Source: Chloroflexota bacterium (lineage in GTDB: Bacteria > Chloroflexota > UBA11872 > UBA12225 > JAJDUF01). From it: DNA of 64,000 bases. Made by a program: the position numbers and the translations under genes. The DNA lies in assembly GCA_022826725.1 (NCBI GenBank), contig JAJDUF010000006.1:149519-213518 (forward strand), given 5' to 3'. Each line of letters begins with the position of its first letter. The first letter of the stretch is position 1. Of this stretch, positions 17,580-28,617 are shown one piece after another. The notes under the pieces are model-generated. The model had not been told where the DNA came from. It did no database searches and saw nothing but the letters and a program-made list of their open reading frames with translations.

Positions 17580-17927
17580 ATGAGTGAGGCACTAGAGGCC
17601 AGCAAGGCGGCAACGCCCAGCACGCCTGAAGAAGGGCACGAAGAGCACGAGGAGCACCCGAACTACGTGGGGATTGCGATCGTCCTCGCCATAGTCACTG
17701 CGGTTGAGGTGGCGGTGCCGCAGTTCCTTGATCTCGAGCGGACACTGATGGTGACCTGTCTCCTAGTCTTGATGTTTCTCAAGGGCGCCGGCGTGGCGCT
17801 CTATTACATGCATCTGCGGTTCGATAGCCAGATCTTTACCAGCTTACTCGTTTGGCCCCTGGTCGTCGCCACCGCAATGCTCATCGTCTTTCTCATCATC
17901 TTCCGCCCGGTGCTCATCCCCGGTTGA
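17580..17927 (+). CDS. ctaF: Prokaryotic cytochrome c oxidase subunit IV
   Basis: A 115-residue protein with an acidic, His/Glu-rich N-terminus (EEGHEEHEEHPNY) and three membrane helices containing the family segment LKGAGVALYYMHLRFDS. I start at the ATG at 17580 (GGAG about 8 bases upstream); the frame opens slightly earlier at 17559. This small subunit supports assembly of the caa3 oxidase. It ends 3 bp before the GTG start of ctaG. Confidence 0.9.
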   Translation: MSEALEASKAATPSTPEEGHEEHEEHPNYVGIAIVLAIVTAVEVAVPQFLDLERTLMVTCLLVLMFLKGAGVALYYMHLRFDSQIFTSLLVWPLVVATAMLIVFLIIFRPVLIPG

Positions 17928-17930
17928 GCG

Positions 17931-18812
17931 GTGAATTGGCTCACTGCCTGGACGCTTGACCCCGGCCTCATCTTGGGCCTGGTGGTACTGCTCGAGGCCT
18001 ACGTTATCGGCATCGGGCCGTTGCGCCGCCGCTATCGGCTCGGAGCACCGGCCACCAAGCGACAGATCACCTGGTTTGCCCTGGGCTACCTCGCGCTTGT
18101 GGTGGCGCTTGTATCTCCACTGCACGCGCTCGGCGAGGTCTACCTATTCAGCGCGCACATGGTCCAGCACATCCTGATTACCCTGGTCGGGCCGCCGCTG
18201 CTGCTCTTGGGCACTCCTGGCTGGCTGCTGTCGCCGCTGCTGCGTATTCCGTTGGTCGAGACACTCGCCCGCAATGTGACCTCCCCGGTCTTCGCGTTCC
18301 TGGCGTTCAACGGGGCATTTGCGCTGTGGCACGTACCCTCGTTCTACGACGCAGCGCTGAACCGGGAGCTACTGCATACGCTGGAGCACGGCAGCTTCTT
18401 TGGCGCAGCGGTGCTGATGTGGTGGCCAATCCTCAGCCCCATGTCGGAGTTGCCGCGGCTGCCGCTGGGGTTCCAGGCCTTCTACCTGTTCCTGCTCTCC
18501 ATCCCGCAGAAGATCATCGGGGCGCTGATCACGTTTGCCAGCGAGGTACTGTACCCGACGTATGAGATCGCGCCGCGGGTGACGGGACTCTCGGCGCTGG
18601 CCGATCAGCAGCTCGGGGGCATCATCATGTGGGTGCCGGGGGGGCTGATAATCTTCGGGGCCTTTACGACGCTGTTCTTCCTGTGGATGGGGCCGTCCGA
18701 TCCCGGCCCGACGCTGGTGGTCCCGGCGGCGGACGCGCCGGGGCGCCGGAACGGACACGCCAAGCCCGACATGCTCTCCACGCCACCGCCACCACCAGCC
18801 CCCACGGCTTGA
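17931..18812 (+). CDS. ctaG: Cytochrome c oxidase assembly factor CtaG (caa3 type)
   Basis: A 293-residue polytopic membrane protein of the caa3_CtaG family. It contains VSPLHALGEVYLFSAHMVQH, ITLVGPPLLLLGTPGW and the helix with WHVPSFYDAALN, all characteristic. Seven membrane helices are expected. It is needed for copper delivery to, or maturation of, the oxidase. The GTG start lies 3 bp after the ctaF stop, so translation is probably coupled. The C-terminal 40 residues are Pro/Ala-rich. It is the last gene of the operon. Confidence 0.92.
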   Translation: MNWLTAWTLDPGLILGLVVLLEAYVIGIGPLRRRYRLGAPATKRQITWFALGYLALVVALVSPLHALGEVYLFSAHMVQHILITLVGPPLLLLGTPGWLLSPLLRIPLVETLARNVTSPVFAFLAFNGAFALWHVPSFYDAALNRELLHTLEHGSFFGAAVLMWWPILSPMSELPRLPLGFQAFYLFLLSIPQKIIGALITFASEVLYPTYEIAPRVTGLSALADQQLGGIIMWVPGGLIIFGAFTTLFFLWMGPSDPGPTLVVPAADAPGRRNGHAKPDMLSTPPPPPAPTA

Positions 18813-18854
18813 TGAGTTGCCGAGGCAGCCTGCCTACACACCTCACACCGCCGC

Positions 18855-19451
18855 CTAGAAAACTAGGCCCTTCTTGGCCGCCGCTTTGTCCAGAGGTTCC
18901 TTCATGTCCTTCACGCTGGCGATGAGCCGGCGTAGCTCTTGGGCTTGAGCTTCGTCGCGTTCGCCGATCTGGTGTTTTAGCGACTCGATAGCGGCCAGCG
19001 CGGCTTGGCTGTTCTCGGCCAACGTCTGCTCAATGCGCATCTGCGCTACCTGGACCGCGGCGATTTCCGCGGGTAACGCCTCTAGCCTAGCGAGGGACGT
19101 TTGCAGAGACGCCGCTTTGCCATCCAACTCCCGTATCGCCGGCTCGATGGGCAACGTCTCTAACCGGGTCGCAACCTGGTTCAACGGCTCCGTGACGGCC
19201 TGGATTTCCCCGGCCAGCCGCTCGGCTAGGGCCGGGAGGTCCAGCGCCTGCAACTGTGTCAGCACTCGTGATATCGCGGGCATCACGTCGTTCAGCGTCG
19301 TCACTACGTCGCGCGCGGCTTGCGTTGCCCGCTCGCTGTCGGCGTGCGCCGTCTCCAGGGACTCGGCGGCGGTCTTTAGCCGCTCCAACTCTGCGACCAG
19401 CGCGTTGGCGGCAGCCTCGGCGTCCAATACTCGCTCGGCGGCGTTCGTCAT
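18855..19451 (-). CDS. Coiled-coil protein paired with the nuclease-helicase
   Basis: A 198-residue, almost entirely helical protein with heptad-type spacing of Leu/Ala/Val (VAELERLKTAAESLE, LARLEALPAEIAAV). It has no membrane helix and no Cys. AGGAGGT precedes the ATG by 9 bases, and only 19 bp separate it from the upstream helicase stop on the same strand, so the two form an operon. Structural or oligomerising partner proteins are common in helicase/nuclease defence pairs. Alone it gives no functional clue. Confidence 0.7.
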   Translation of the reverse strand: MTNAAERVLDAEAAANALVAELERLKTAAESLETAHADSERATQAARDVVTTLNDVMPAISRVLTQLQALDLPALAERLAGEIQAVTEPLNQVATRLETLPIEPAIRELDGKAASLQTSLARLEALPAEIAAVQVAQMRIEQTLAENSQAALAAIESLKHQIGERDEAQAQELRRLIASVKDMKEPLDKAAAKKGLVF

Positions 19452-19470
19452 GGCCCGTCCACCTCCTGGA

Positions 19471-22400
19471 TTAGTCGCTCTCGTTCTCCACGAATGACAG
19501 GTTATGCGACAGCCGCGTGAGCCGTTGCAGGGCGGCTGTTACCACGACCTCTTGCACGCTGGGCACGGCGCCAGCGGCCGAGGCCAGGATGGCCCGGCTG
19601 TACTCCGGCGTCGGTCGGCGTGCCACTAGGATGGCGGCGGCATGGCCCGCCGTTGCCGCGTCCCGGTGTTGCGCGACCTCGGCCAGCGCGCACACCTCCA
19701 ACTCGGTCCGGTTTTCTCGCCACGGCTGCGCGCACAGCAGGGCCAGTTCGGCCCGGACCGACTGATCCGTCATCGCCTCGCATCTGGCCCTGGCACACAC
19801 CGACAACGCTCGCAGTCCCGGGTGCTCCGGCGCCGACTCCAACGCTCTCTGCGTCGCGCCCACCAGCCGCCGCCGGAGGTCCGGCGTGTCGGCTTTGGCC
19901 AGTAGTGCCGCGAGGTCCTCGGGGCCCTTGTCCTCCGCCGACCACTTCCCCTTCTCCAGGGCCTTGGTGAACTCCGACTCCTCCAGGTAGTACAGGATGC
20001 CCTTGCGGAACTCCTCGCTGCCCTTGAAGTCTCGGCACAGTTCCGCCATGTTCCTGAGGGACTCCTTGCGCCGGGAGACGAGGTGGCTGTAAGTGAAGCG
20101 GATCAGAGTCTCCACCGCCTGCTCCGTCGGGTCCTCCGCTTCCAGGATGGCCTTGCACTCATCTTCTGCCTCAGTTCTCGGTAACGGCGGCGACACGTGC
20201 CTCACCAGACGCCGGTATAGCTGCTCGCGTGTCGTCTTGGTGACTTCGATATCGAAACACCGCCGGTGATAGTCAATGGTGTAGTCGGTCACGATTCCCA
20301 GCACGCCCAGCTTGTGCAGGAGTTTTTCTTTCCTATCCTGGTCGTAGTCGCCTCGCCAGGACACAAGTACTTCCGCCGCTTCCGCTGCGCCTAGCTCCGC
20401 GATGGTGCCCTGGAGATATTTGTTCAGCAAAGACATCGCGTCCTTCATGTCGGCGGCGATGCCCCGGTAGTTGTTCAGGATGAACCACAACTGGCTGAGG
20501 GCGTCACCCCGTTGCGACCACTCCACTCTCTGTAGTTTTTGCATCGCCTCCTCGTGGTCAAGGCCCTCAATGATCTTTGATGCCACCAACCAGTTTTGGT
20601 GGGAGTAGAGCAGCCGGCAGTGGGCCGGCTGCCGGTCCCGGCCGGCGCGACCGGCCTCCTGGTAGAACGTTTCAATCGAGCCGGGCATATCTTGGTGCAG
20701 CGTGTAGCGCACGTCCGGCTTGTCAATGCCCATGCCGAAGGACTTGGTGGCCACGATTTCCTTAATGTCGTCATCGTCACTGCTCGTGAAGGCTTCCTGT
20801 ATCTGGCGCTTATGGTCGTTCCACTGCGTGTCGTTGCCGTCGAATTCTTTCGGCTGCCGGCCGCTGAAGTAGCAGTCCTTGAGGCCCAGCCGGGCGGCGA
20901 CATTCGCCACGCCGCCGTCCCCGTCGACCGTGCGGACGAAGACGATACCCGCCGGCGAGCCATCGCCGCGGATTTTCGCCCGGATGTACTCCAGCCATGG
21001 TAAGCGGTTGCGGTTTGTTACTTCATCCACCTCGTAGGTCAACTCCGGGCGGTCAAAGCTACGCGGCCTGATTTCAGCTGCGGTGTCTTGGATGCGTAGC
21101 TCCTTCCGCATATCGTCCAGCACATCGTAGGAAGCCGTGCCCGTAAAAGCCGCTACTGTCGGCGACTGGTTTGCCTGGTCTAGGTTCCGGCGGAGGTTGT
21201 CGGCAAGGCGCAGGTACGATGTGCGGAAGTCGTGACCCCATTCGGAGACGCAGTGGGCTTCGTCAATGACGGCCAGCGGCGTGCCATAGCTTGCTGCCGC
21301 CTGCCGCAGTTCCTGGCGGAACTTGCGGATCTGCAGACGCTCCGGCGTAATGTACAGGAACCACAGGCGTCCCTCTTCTAACCTACGTAGCGTCACAGCC
21401 TTTTGCCCAGGAGTGAACGTGGAGTTCAACGCCTCAATACGATCAATGCCATACTGCCGCAGGTTCTTGACCTGGTCTTGCATCAGCGAATTGATGGGGT
21501 CCACCACGATTGTCGTGCCGTTGAGCAGTAGGCCGGCTAACTGGTAGATGAGCGATTTGCCCGCGCCGGTGGGTAGCAGCGTGATGGTGTCCTGACAGCG
21601 GAGCAGCCGGGTGATGGCCGGCAGTTGCCCGTCGAGCAGTTCTTTCTTGCCGAAGATAAGCCGGAGCAGGTAGCGCAGGTTGTCCTCAAACCCGTTGTCA
21701 TCCGCTGCGTAGCGGATGGGCGGAGCACGCAGCAGACGTGGGTTGCTGTGGTCGCCGTGCGCGGGGCGGATGCGGATGGTCCGCTTCCGCAGGTCAGCGG
21801 GCAGCCGGGATTCGACCGCCCCCGCTTGATCGGGAGACAGGAACACGGCATGGTCAATAACCAGGTCGTAGTCGTGGTCGTGGCTTTCTCCGTCGGAGTA
21901 GTAGTGCAGATCGAGGTCCGGCGGCGCCTCGGAGGGCGCTATCCGGTGGATGGTCTCCCACAGTGTCTTCAACTGCTGCCAGGCCTCGCCGCCGGCGTTG
22001 AGGTCCTCGTCAATCAGCAGGACCTTCAGTGGCTTGTCCGCCGCATGGTGGGCGTGGAGCACGTGCAGCAGCGCCCGCATGGCGCGGTGGATAACGGCCG
22101 GCTTGATGACCAGCTCCAGCGCGGCGACATGGGGCACCGACTGCGCTACCAGTTCGCGCACCGTCCGTCGCGCACCGTCTTCGCGTAGCTGCGCGGCTTG
22201 GTCGGAGGGCAGTCGGTTCAGCAGGCGATCGAACGGGTTGACCTCATTCCGTTCCAGCCTGTTAATTTCGGCGTTGGTGATACGTAATACCTGCCACCCG
22301 GCGTTGCTGAACAGTCGGTCCCGCCATCGGTCCTGTCGCCGTTTTGCGGGATCCCGGTGATCGGGGCCGTCTACCTCTATCACAAGGCGGATGTTGCCAT

Positions 22401-23061
22401 GGGCGAGGGCAAAGTCTACCCTTCTGTCGCTGTCACCTTCTAATCTGCTCCGCTGACTTACCACCAGTCGTTCGTGGTCTACCAAGTCGTAAATCCGGGC
22501 CTGGCGGCGGAGCCACGGGAAGGCCGCTGGTTTCAGGGCGTCCTGTGCGGCTGCATACAGGCGGTCCTCGTAAGGACTACTGATTCCAGCTAGGTCGTCG
22601 GCAAGGCGATCCGTGGGGCCGGCCTCGGCGTTGTAGGGCAACAGCCACAACGACTCGGCGGCGTCTAGCAACTTCTCAGCGGCTATCGGTAGTTCCTGCC
22701 CGCTGCATCCGTTGAGCGACTGCACCACACGGCCGATTACTTGCTTGTCCGAGGGGGCGGCGGTCTCCACGTGGACGGCGGCGGTGGTGTCGAGGTGCCG
22801 GTGCTCCCAGCGGTGCTCCACGATGGTAGGGTTGCCGCGGCTGATGACTTTATCGAGGACGGCGTGCATTGGCGTCGTAGGTGGGGTGGGCTGGGGTTGT
22901 AGCCCGGGCGGCGTCATCACTACGGCGTCGGCGTGCTTTCGCAGCAAGTCGCACAGCCGGCAGTTGAACGCCGCGTCCTTGCGGAGGCTGTCGTCCCACA
23001 GCCGGAGCCGCGCCGACGCGGTCACGCGGTACTCGCTGAAATCCGGCATCTTGTGCAGCAT
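19471..23061 (-). CDS. RecQ-family helicase with N-terminal nuclease-like domain
   Basis: A 1196-residue fusion. At about 165-285 lies a PD-(D/E)XK-like segment of the Vsr/DUF559 kind: RRVDFALA (Asp216), VIEVDGPDHRD (Glu229, Asp231) and a strand WQVLRIT. The middle (300-460) is unassigned. The RecQ-type motor follows: LLPTGAGKS (495-503), VIDEAHCVSEWGHDFR (DEAH 599-602), AAFTGTAS, SFGMGIDKPDVR and QEAGRAGRDRQ (motif VI, about 800-810). The C-terminal 350 residues are helical, without obvious RQC or HRDC. Much longer than housekeeping RecQ (about 600-700). The probable role is DNA unwinding coupled to cleavage; its place between two halves of the oxidase genes suggests acquisition. Confidence 0.85.
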   Translation of the reverse strand: MLHKMPDFSEYRVTASARLRLWDDSLRKDAAFNCRLCDLLRKHADAVVMTPPGLQPQPTPPTTPMHAVLDKVISRGNPTIVEHRWEHRHLDTTAAVHVETAAPSDKQVIGRVVQSLNGCSGQELPIAAEKLLDAAESLWLLPYNAEAGPTDRLADDLAGISSPYEDRLYAAAQDALKPAAFPWLRRQARIYDLVDHERLVVSQRSRLEGDSDRRVDFALAHGNIRLVIEVDGPDHRDPAKRRQDRWRDRLFSNAGWQVLRITNAEINRLERNEVNPFDRLLNRLPSDQAAQLREDGARRTVRELVAQSVPHVAALELVIKPAVIHRAMRALLHVLHAHHAADKPLKVLLIDEDLNAGGEAWQQLKTLWETIHRIAPSEAPPDLDLHYYSDGESHDHDYDLVIDHAVFLSPDQAGAVESRLPADLRKRTIRIRPAHGDHSNPRLLRAPPIRYAADDNGFEDNLRYLLRLIFGKKELLDGQLPAITRLLRCQDTITLLPTGAGKSLIYQLAGLLLNGTTIVVDPINSLMQDQVKNLRQYGIDRIEALNSTFTPGQKAVTLRRLEEGRLWFLYITPERLQIRKFRQELRQAAASYGTPLAVIDEAHCVSEWGHDFRTSYLRLADNLRRNLDQANQSPTVAAFTGTASYDVLDDMRKELRIQDTAAEIRPRSFDRPELTYEVDEVTNRNRLPWLEYIRAKIRGDGSPAGIVFVRTVDGDGGVANVAARLGLKDCYFSGRQPKEFDGNDTQWNDHKRQIQEAFTSSDDDDIKEIVATKSFGMGIDKPDVRYTLHQDMPGSIETFYQEAGRAGRDRQPAHCRLLYSHQNWLVASKIIEGLDHEEAMQKLQRVEWSQRGDALSQLWFILNNYRGIAADMKDAMSLLNKYLQGTIAELGAAEAAEVLVSWRGDYDQDRKEKLLHKLGVLGIVTDYTIDYHRRCFDIEVTKTTREQLYRRLVRHVSPPLPRTEAEDECKAILEAEDPTEQAVETLIRFTYSHLVSRRKESLRNMAELCRDFKGSEEFRKGILYYLEESEFTKALEKGKWSAEDKGPEDLAALLAKADTPDLRRRLVGATQRALESAPEHPGLRALSVCARARCEAMTDQSVRAELALLCAQPWRENRTELEVCALAEVAQHRDAATAGHAAAILVARRPTPEYSRAILASAAGAVPSVQEVVVTAALQRLTRLSHNLSFVENESD

Positions 23062-23148
23062 TGTATGGGATGAGCAAGCGGATAGGCTATTGACAATGCT
23101 GCATGGAATCCGTCGCCGCGTGTGCGGGGAAATCCCCAGAGTCAGGGA

Positions 23149-23613
23149 TCAGCGCCTCACGGTCTCCGGCTCTGTAGTGGTTAGGAATTCTTCCGGCAAC
23201 GTGCGGCTGGCGTCGGAGACTTCGATGGCTAGGAGCTGGTCGGCGGCATCGAAATGCAGGTGGAGCGGGCTGATGCGCCCGTCGAACTCCGCTGGGTTGC
23301 AGGGCTGGGTATGTGCGATGGAGTGCTTCCTGGCCGTAACGAGTTGGGGCCACAGGTAGATTGTGGCCGTATCTGCCTCGGGATCGTAGTGTGCCTGCAC
23401 AACCCCTCCGTCCTCCATGAGCAACTCCTCTGACAGGAGCCGCCGTGCCGCGAGGACCTCAATACCAACCAAGCGGCCAGTCTTGTCGAAATCGAGATGA
23501 ATATAGGCCCCGGCTTTGGTTCCATCAACGGGACAGGTCAGCGCCACCGGGCGCCACTCACGGCCAATGGTGATAAATGCCGCGTCTATCGCTGGGTCAT
23601 AGGTAACATTCAT
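23149..23613 (-). CDS. Tandem DUF2283 domain protein
   Basis: A 154-residue protein made of two copies of the DUF2283 unit, each starting with a YDP-type strand and an acidic turn: VTYDPAIDAAFITIG at residue 3 and AHYDPEADTATIYLW at about 73. Each copy is followed by a strand LHFD/LDFD and IEV. DUF2283 proteins are small, often found near toxin-antitoxin or defence genes, and their biochemical role is not settled. It precedes the helicase gene on the same strand with an 87-bp gap. Confidence 0.75.
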   Translation of the reverse strand: MNVTYDPAIDAAFITIGREWRPVALTCPVDGTKAGAYIHLDFDKTGRLVGIEVLAARRLLSEELLMEDGGVVQAHYDPEADTATIYLWPQLVTARKHSIAHTQPCNPAEFDGRISPLHLHFDAADQLLAIEVSDASRTLPEEFLTTTEPETVRR

Positions 23614-23737
23614 GGGATCACTTCCCAGTTACCTTTGCAAGGAACAGGGCCATCCTTGCTTTGGATGGGTGCCAATGACACTTGACTGAGCACACGCCAT
23701 CAGTGCCCTCGCGCTATAGGCCAGCCTGGCGGACGCG

Positions 23738-25183
23738 CTAGTAGCGGCTCTCGATGGTGGTGAGGGGGTCCCAGCGCGTGGTCATCAGGTAGTCCACGAG
23801 GATGGCTTGGGTCTTTGGCGTATCGAGCCGGTAGAGCACTTCGACGGCCTTGCCGCGCACGTAGCGGTCGTCGTCCTCGAGGACGCGCCGGAGGGCGGGA
23901 ACGGCTTCCTCGGCGTGCTTGCCGATGCGGAGCAGCGCCAGGGTGACGTTGCGACGCACTTCGGCGTCCTCATGCTGCAAGGTTGCGGCGAGCGCCGGTA
24001 CGGCCTCCGGCCCCTCTTGACTCGCCATGCCGAGGGCTTGGGCCGCCTGCTGCTGGACGATGAGGGAGTCGTCTTGCAGCGCCGCGATGAGGGTGGGGAC
24101 GGATTCACGCGCGGCGAGGCCCATTTCGCCGAGGGCATTCACCGCGGCGGCGCGCACCCACCACTGCGGATGGCCGGCCGCTTCGATGAGCGCCGGCACC
24201 GCGGGCGCACCGACGGCGCTGAGGGCGTAGCATACGTTGCGGCGGCGGGCCTCCAGCTCGCTCTCGTCGGCCAACCGCCCGTACTGGCTCAGGCGCGCGG
24301 GGGCCGGTCCGTCGGCCGGGCGGAGCGTGCCTTCCTTGCCCATCAACGCGGCGATGAGCGCGGGCACCGCGGGCGCACCGATCTCTCCTAGGGTGTAGGC
24401 GGCGTTGAAGCTCTCGACTTCCGAGTCGCCGACCACGGCTGCGAGAAGCTCCTCGATAGACGCCGTGTGTCCGTTGCTGCCGTTGTGGCCGGTGCCGTTA
24501 GCCTGACCGGTGTGCCAGCGCCAGATGTGCCGCCAGAGCGCCGGTGTGGGGGCGTCGGCGCCCGGTTTCCACTCGGTCTCGGTACTGTCCCAGCTGGGCG
24601 CCGTCGGCTCCTCGACCCGCGCAAAGAGGAACTTATTCATGTAGCGGTTGTGTGGGCTGGTGTTCGCCGAGCCGCGATGCCAGATGTCGTAGTTGGCGAT
24701 GACGATGGTGCCGGCTTCGACCGTGAGGGCCACCTCGCGCTCCTCACCGTCGGGCGGCAGGGTGTTGTAGAACTGGCTGCCCGGCACGACGACCGTCGGC
24801 CCCATGTCGAACGTTGTCGTTTGGGGGTAGTAGAACGCCAGGAGCCAGCGCGTGCGATGACCGCGACGCGAGAAGCCGTCTTTGTGGAGCCGCTGGCCGG
24901 CGTTGCCCGGCGGGTTGTAGTGGCAGTGCCGATGGGGGTGCATGTAGTAGTTCGGCCCGACGATACTGGTCAGGGCACCGACGACCGCCGGGTCTTGCCA
25001 GGGCTTGAGCGAGTCCGGAATCCTAGCGGGGAGGTTGTTGCCGGGGTTGAACTCCTTCTCCCAGACGTATTCCGTCTGCTCGAAGAGGTGGCGATGAAAG
25101 TCGTCCGGCAAGTCCGGCTTGACGACAACGTAGCCGTCCGTGATGAACTGCTGCACTTGCTGGTCGGTAAGCAACGTAGTCAT
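23738..25183 (-). CDS. PhyH-type 2-oxoglutarate/Fe(II) dioxygenase fused to HEAT repeats
   Basis: The N-terminal 210 residues form a phytanoyl-CoA dioxygenase-like oxygenase. The iron triad is visible as His100/Asp102 (LHKDGFS) and His169 (DIWHRG), and Arg180 could bind 2-oxoglutarate. After a Gly/Asn linker (about 225-240) come about six HEAT/PBS-lyase-type repeats with recurring APAVPALI-A and VRAAAVNALGEMG patterns to the end at 481. HEAT repeats usually bind protein partners; fusion to PhyH is uncommon. It is a free-standing gene on the minus strand, followed by an R1 repeat on its promoter side. Confidence 0.88.
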   Translation of the reverse strand: MTTLLTDQQVQQFITDGYVVVKPDLPDDFHRHLFEQTEYVWEKEFNPGNNLPARIPDSLKPWQDPAVVGALTSIVGPNYYMHPHRHCHYNPPGNAGQRLHKDGFSRRGHRTRWLLAFYYPQTTTFDMGPTVVVPGSQFYNTLPPDGEEREVALTVEAGTIVIANYDIWHRGSANTSPHNRYMNKFLFARVEEPTAPSWDSTETEWKPGADAPTPALWRHIWRWHTGQANGTGHNGSNGHTASIEELLAAVVGDSEVESFNAAYTLGEIGAPAVPALIAALMGKEGTLRPADGPAPARLSQYGRLADESELEARRRNVCYALSAVGAPAVPALIEAAGHPQWWVRAAAVNALGEMGLAARESVPTLIAALQDDSLIVQQQAAQALGMASQEGPEAVPALAATLQHEDAEVRRNVTLALLRIGKHAEEAVPALRRVLEDDDRYVRGKAVEVLYRLDTPKTQAILVDYLMTTRWDPLTTIESRY

Positions 25184-25230
25184 AGCTGGCCCCCTTTGCG
25201 GTTGGGCGGATTATAGCACCGCGCGTCGTG

Positions 25231-25271
25231 CCTCACCCCCCGGCCCCCTCTCCACTCGTGGAGAGGGGGTG
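25231..25271. repeat. Dispersed palindromic repeat family R1 (copy 1)
   Basis: CCTCACCCCCCGGCCCCC arm, TCTCC-ACTCGT-GGAGA stem-loop, GGGGGTG. Located in the divergent gap before the isomerase gene. Confidence 0.8.
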
Positions 25272-25321
25272 TCACCGCACTAGCCGGCATTTCGGCGCAG
25301 GTCGGTCACTGTGGGCTGCCG

Positions 25322-25344
25322 GGCCGCTATACTCGGTATAGCCC
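25322..25344 (+). promoter_or_regulatory. Promoter/operator palindrome before the sugar isomerase
   Basis: CTATAC-TCG-GTATAG (25327-25341), flanked by GGG and CCC, forms an inverted repeat that contains a -10-like TATACT at 25328. A repressor bound here would block the promoter of the isomerase-cupredoxin-ctaAB set. Confidence 0.45.
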
Positions 25345-25380
25345 GCTCGAATGAGGCAATCTCGCGGGTACGGAGGAAGT

Positions 25381-26142
25381 ATGCGGCTTGGTCTAGTGAC
25401 ATACAACATCGCCAAGGATTGGGACCTTTCCACCATCCTCGAGCGCAGTCCCCGGCTGGGATATGAGGGCGTGGAGCTACGCACGACGCACCTGCACGGC
25501 GTCGAGGATACGCTTTCGACGAGCGAGCGCGGCGAGGTGCGCCGCCGCTTTGCGGATTCCCCCCTGGAACTGGTCGGGCTGGGGACGATCTTCGAGTACC
25601 ATGCGCTCGATCCAGCCGTCGTGCGCGAGAACGTCGAGGGCACGAAACGGTACGCGCAGCTGGCGGCGGACGTCGGCGCCGGCGGGATCAAAGTCCGGCC
25701 GAATGGCCATCAAGAGGAGGCCGGGGTGCCGCGCGAGCGCACGCTGGACCAGATCGGGAACGCGCTGCGCGAGTGCGGACCGGCAGCGGCGGACTGCGGG
25801 GTCGAGATTCGGCTGGAAATGCACGGCACCGTGGCCGATGCTCGCGACATCCGCCGGATCATGGATACCGCGGACCATCCGAGCGTGCGGGTCTGCTGGA
25901 ACTCGAACCCGGTGGATGTGAAAGACGGCTCCGTGGCCCACGACTTCGCGCTGATGCAGGACCTCATCGGCCTGGTCCACATTCACGACCTGACCGATGA
26001 AGGGTATCCCTGGCCAGAGCTGTTCAGCTTGCTGCGCGGGCGCGGCTACGAGGGGTTTTGCCTCGCGGAAATCCAGGAAAGCAGCGATCCTGAGCGCGTG
26101 CTGACCTATTTCCGCTCGCTCTACCGGGCCTATGGTGGCTGA
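25381..26142 (+). CDS. Sugar phosphate isomerase/epimerase-like TIM-barrel protein
   Basis: A 253-residue AP-endonuclease-2/xylose-isomerase-like TIM barrel. Strand motifs: RLGLVTYNIAK at the start, GYEGVELR, EIRLEMHG (metal Glu), VCWNSNP (metal Asp/Asn position), LVHIHDL (His) and GFCLAEIQES (terminal Glu). This metal-binding set fits enzymes isomerising sugars, inosose or hydroxypyruvate. The start is at ATG 25381 with GGAGGA 5 bases upstream; the frame opens at 25351. It overlaps the cupredoxin gene by 11 bp, so it is translationally coupled to oxidase genes, an unexpected neighbour. Confidence 0.87.
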   Translation: MRLGLVTYNIAKDWDLSTILERSPRLGYEGVELRTTHLHGVEDTLSTSERGEVRRRFADSPLELVGLGTIFEYHALDPAVVRENVEGTKRYAQLAADVGAGGIKVRPNGHQEEAGVPRERTLDQIGNALRECGPAAADCGVEIRLEMHGTVADARDIRRIMDTADHPSVRVCWNSNPVDVKDGSVAHDFALMQDLIGLVHIHDLTDEGYPWPELFSLLRGRGYEGFCLAEIQESSDPERVLTYFRSLYRAYGG

Positions 26143-26549
26143 TCTCGACCGCACCGTGTCCCTGCGGTCAGCCGGAGGGAGGTGGCGGCTCGCTGCGGTC
26201 GGGCTATTGGTCTGGCTGGTTGCTGCCTGCGGCGGCAGCGGCGGCGGCTGCGCGAATACGGGCAAACCTCCAGCCGACCACATCATCACGATGACAATGC
26301 TCGACACGATGAAGTTCGTCCCCGATAGCTTCACGGTCAAGGCCGGGCGGACCGTATGCGTGGAGCTGACGAACAAGGGCGTGCTGATCCACGACTTTGT
26401 CGTCCGCGACGGGGACAAGGAAACCAGGGTGGAGCTGAGTGGGGGCAAGCAGGGCGTGGCCTTGTTCACGGCGCCGACGGTGCCCGGTGAGTACGAGTTC
26501 GCCTGCATCGTGCCGGGGCACACGGAAGCCGGGATGAAGGGGGTCATGC

Positions 26550-26563
<14 letters not shown>
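26132..26563 (+). CDS. Cupredoxin-domain lipoprotein
   Basis: A 143-residue protein with a lipoprotein signal (LLVWLVAACGG) and a plastocyanin-like domain. The copper ligands are apparent: His in LIHDFVV, Cys in FACIVPGHTEAGM, and the following His and Met. This matches small blue-copper proteins that carry electrons or copper at the outer face of the membrane. It overlaps both neighbours, by 11 bp with the isomerase and 14 bp with ctaA-ctaB, which suggests a co-translated set serving oxidase maturation or electron supply. Confidence 0.88.
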
Positions 26564-28514
<1,951 letters not shown>

Positions 28515-28617
28515 CGAATGGCCCCCGGAACTGCGTAATTCGCCACAGGTCCGAATGTGGTAGGATGTGCTTGTACCATTCATTGGTTACGCAAGACCTG
28601 AACCACAGACATTCCGC

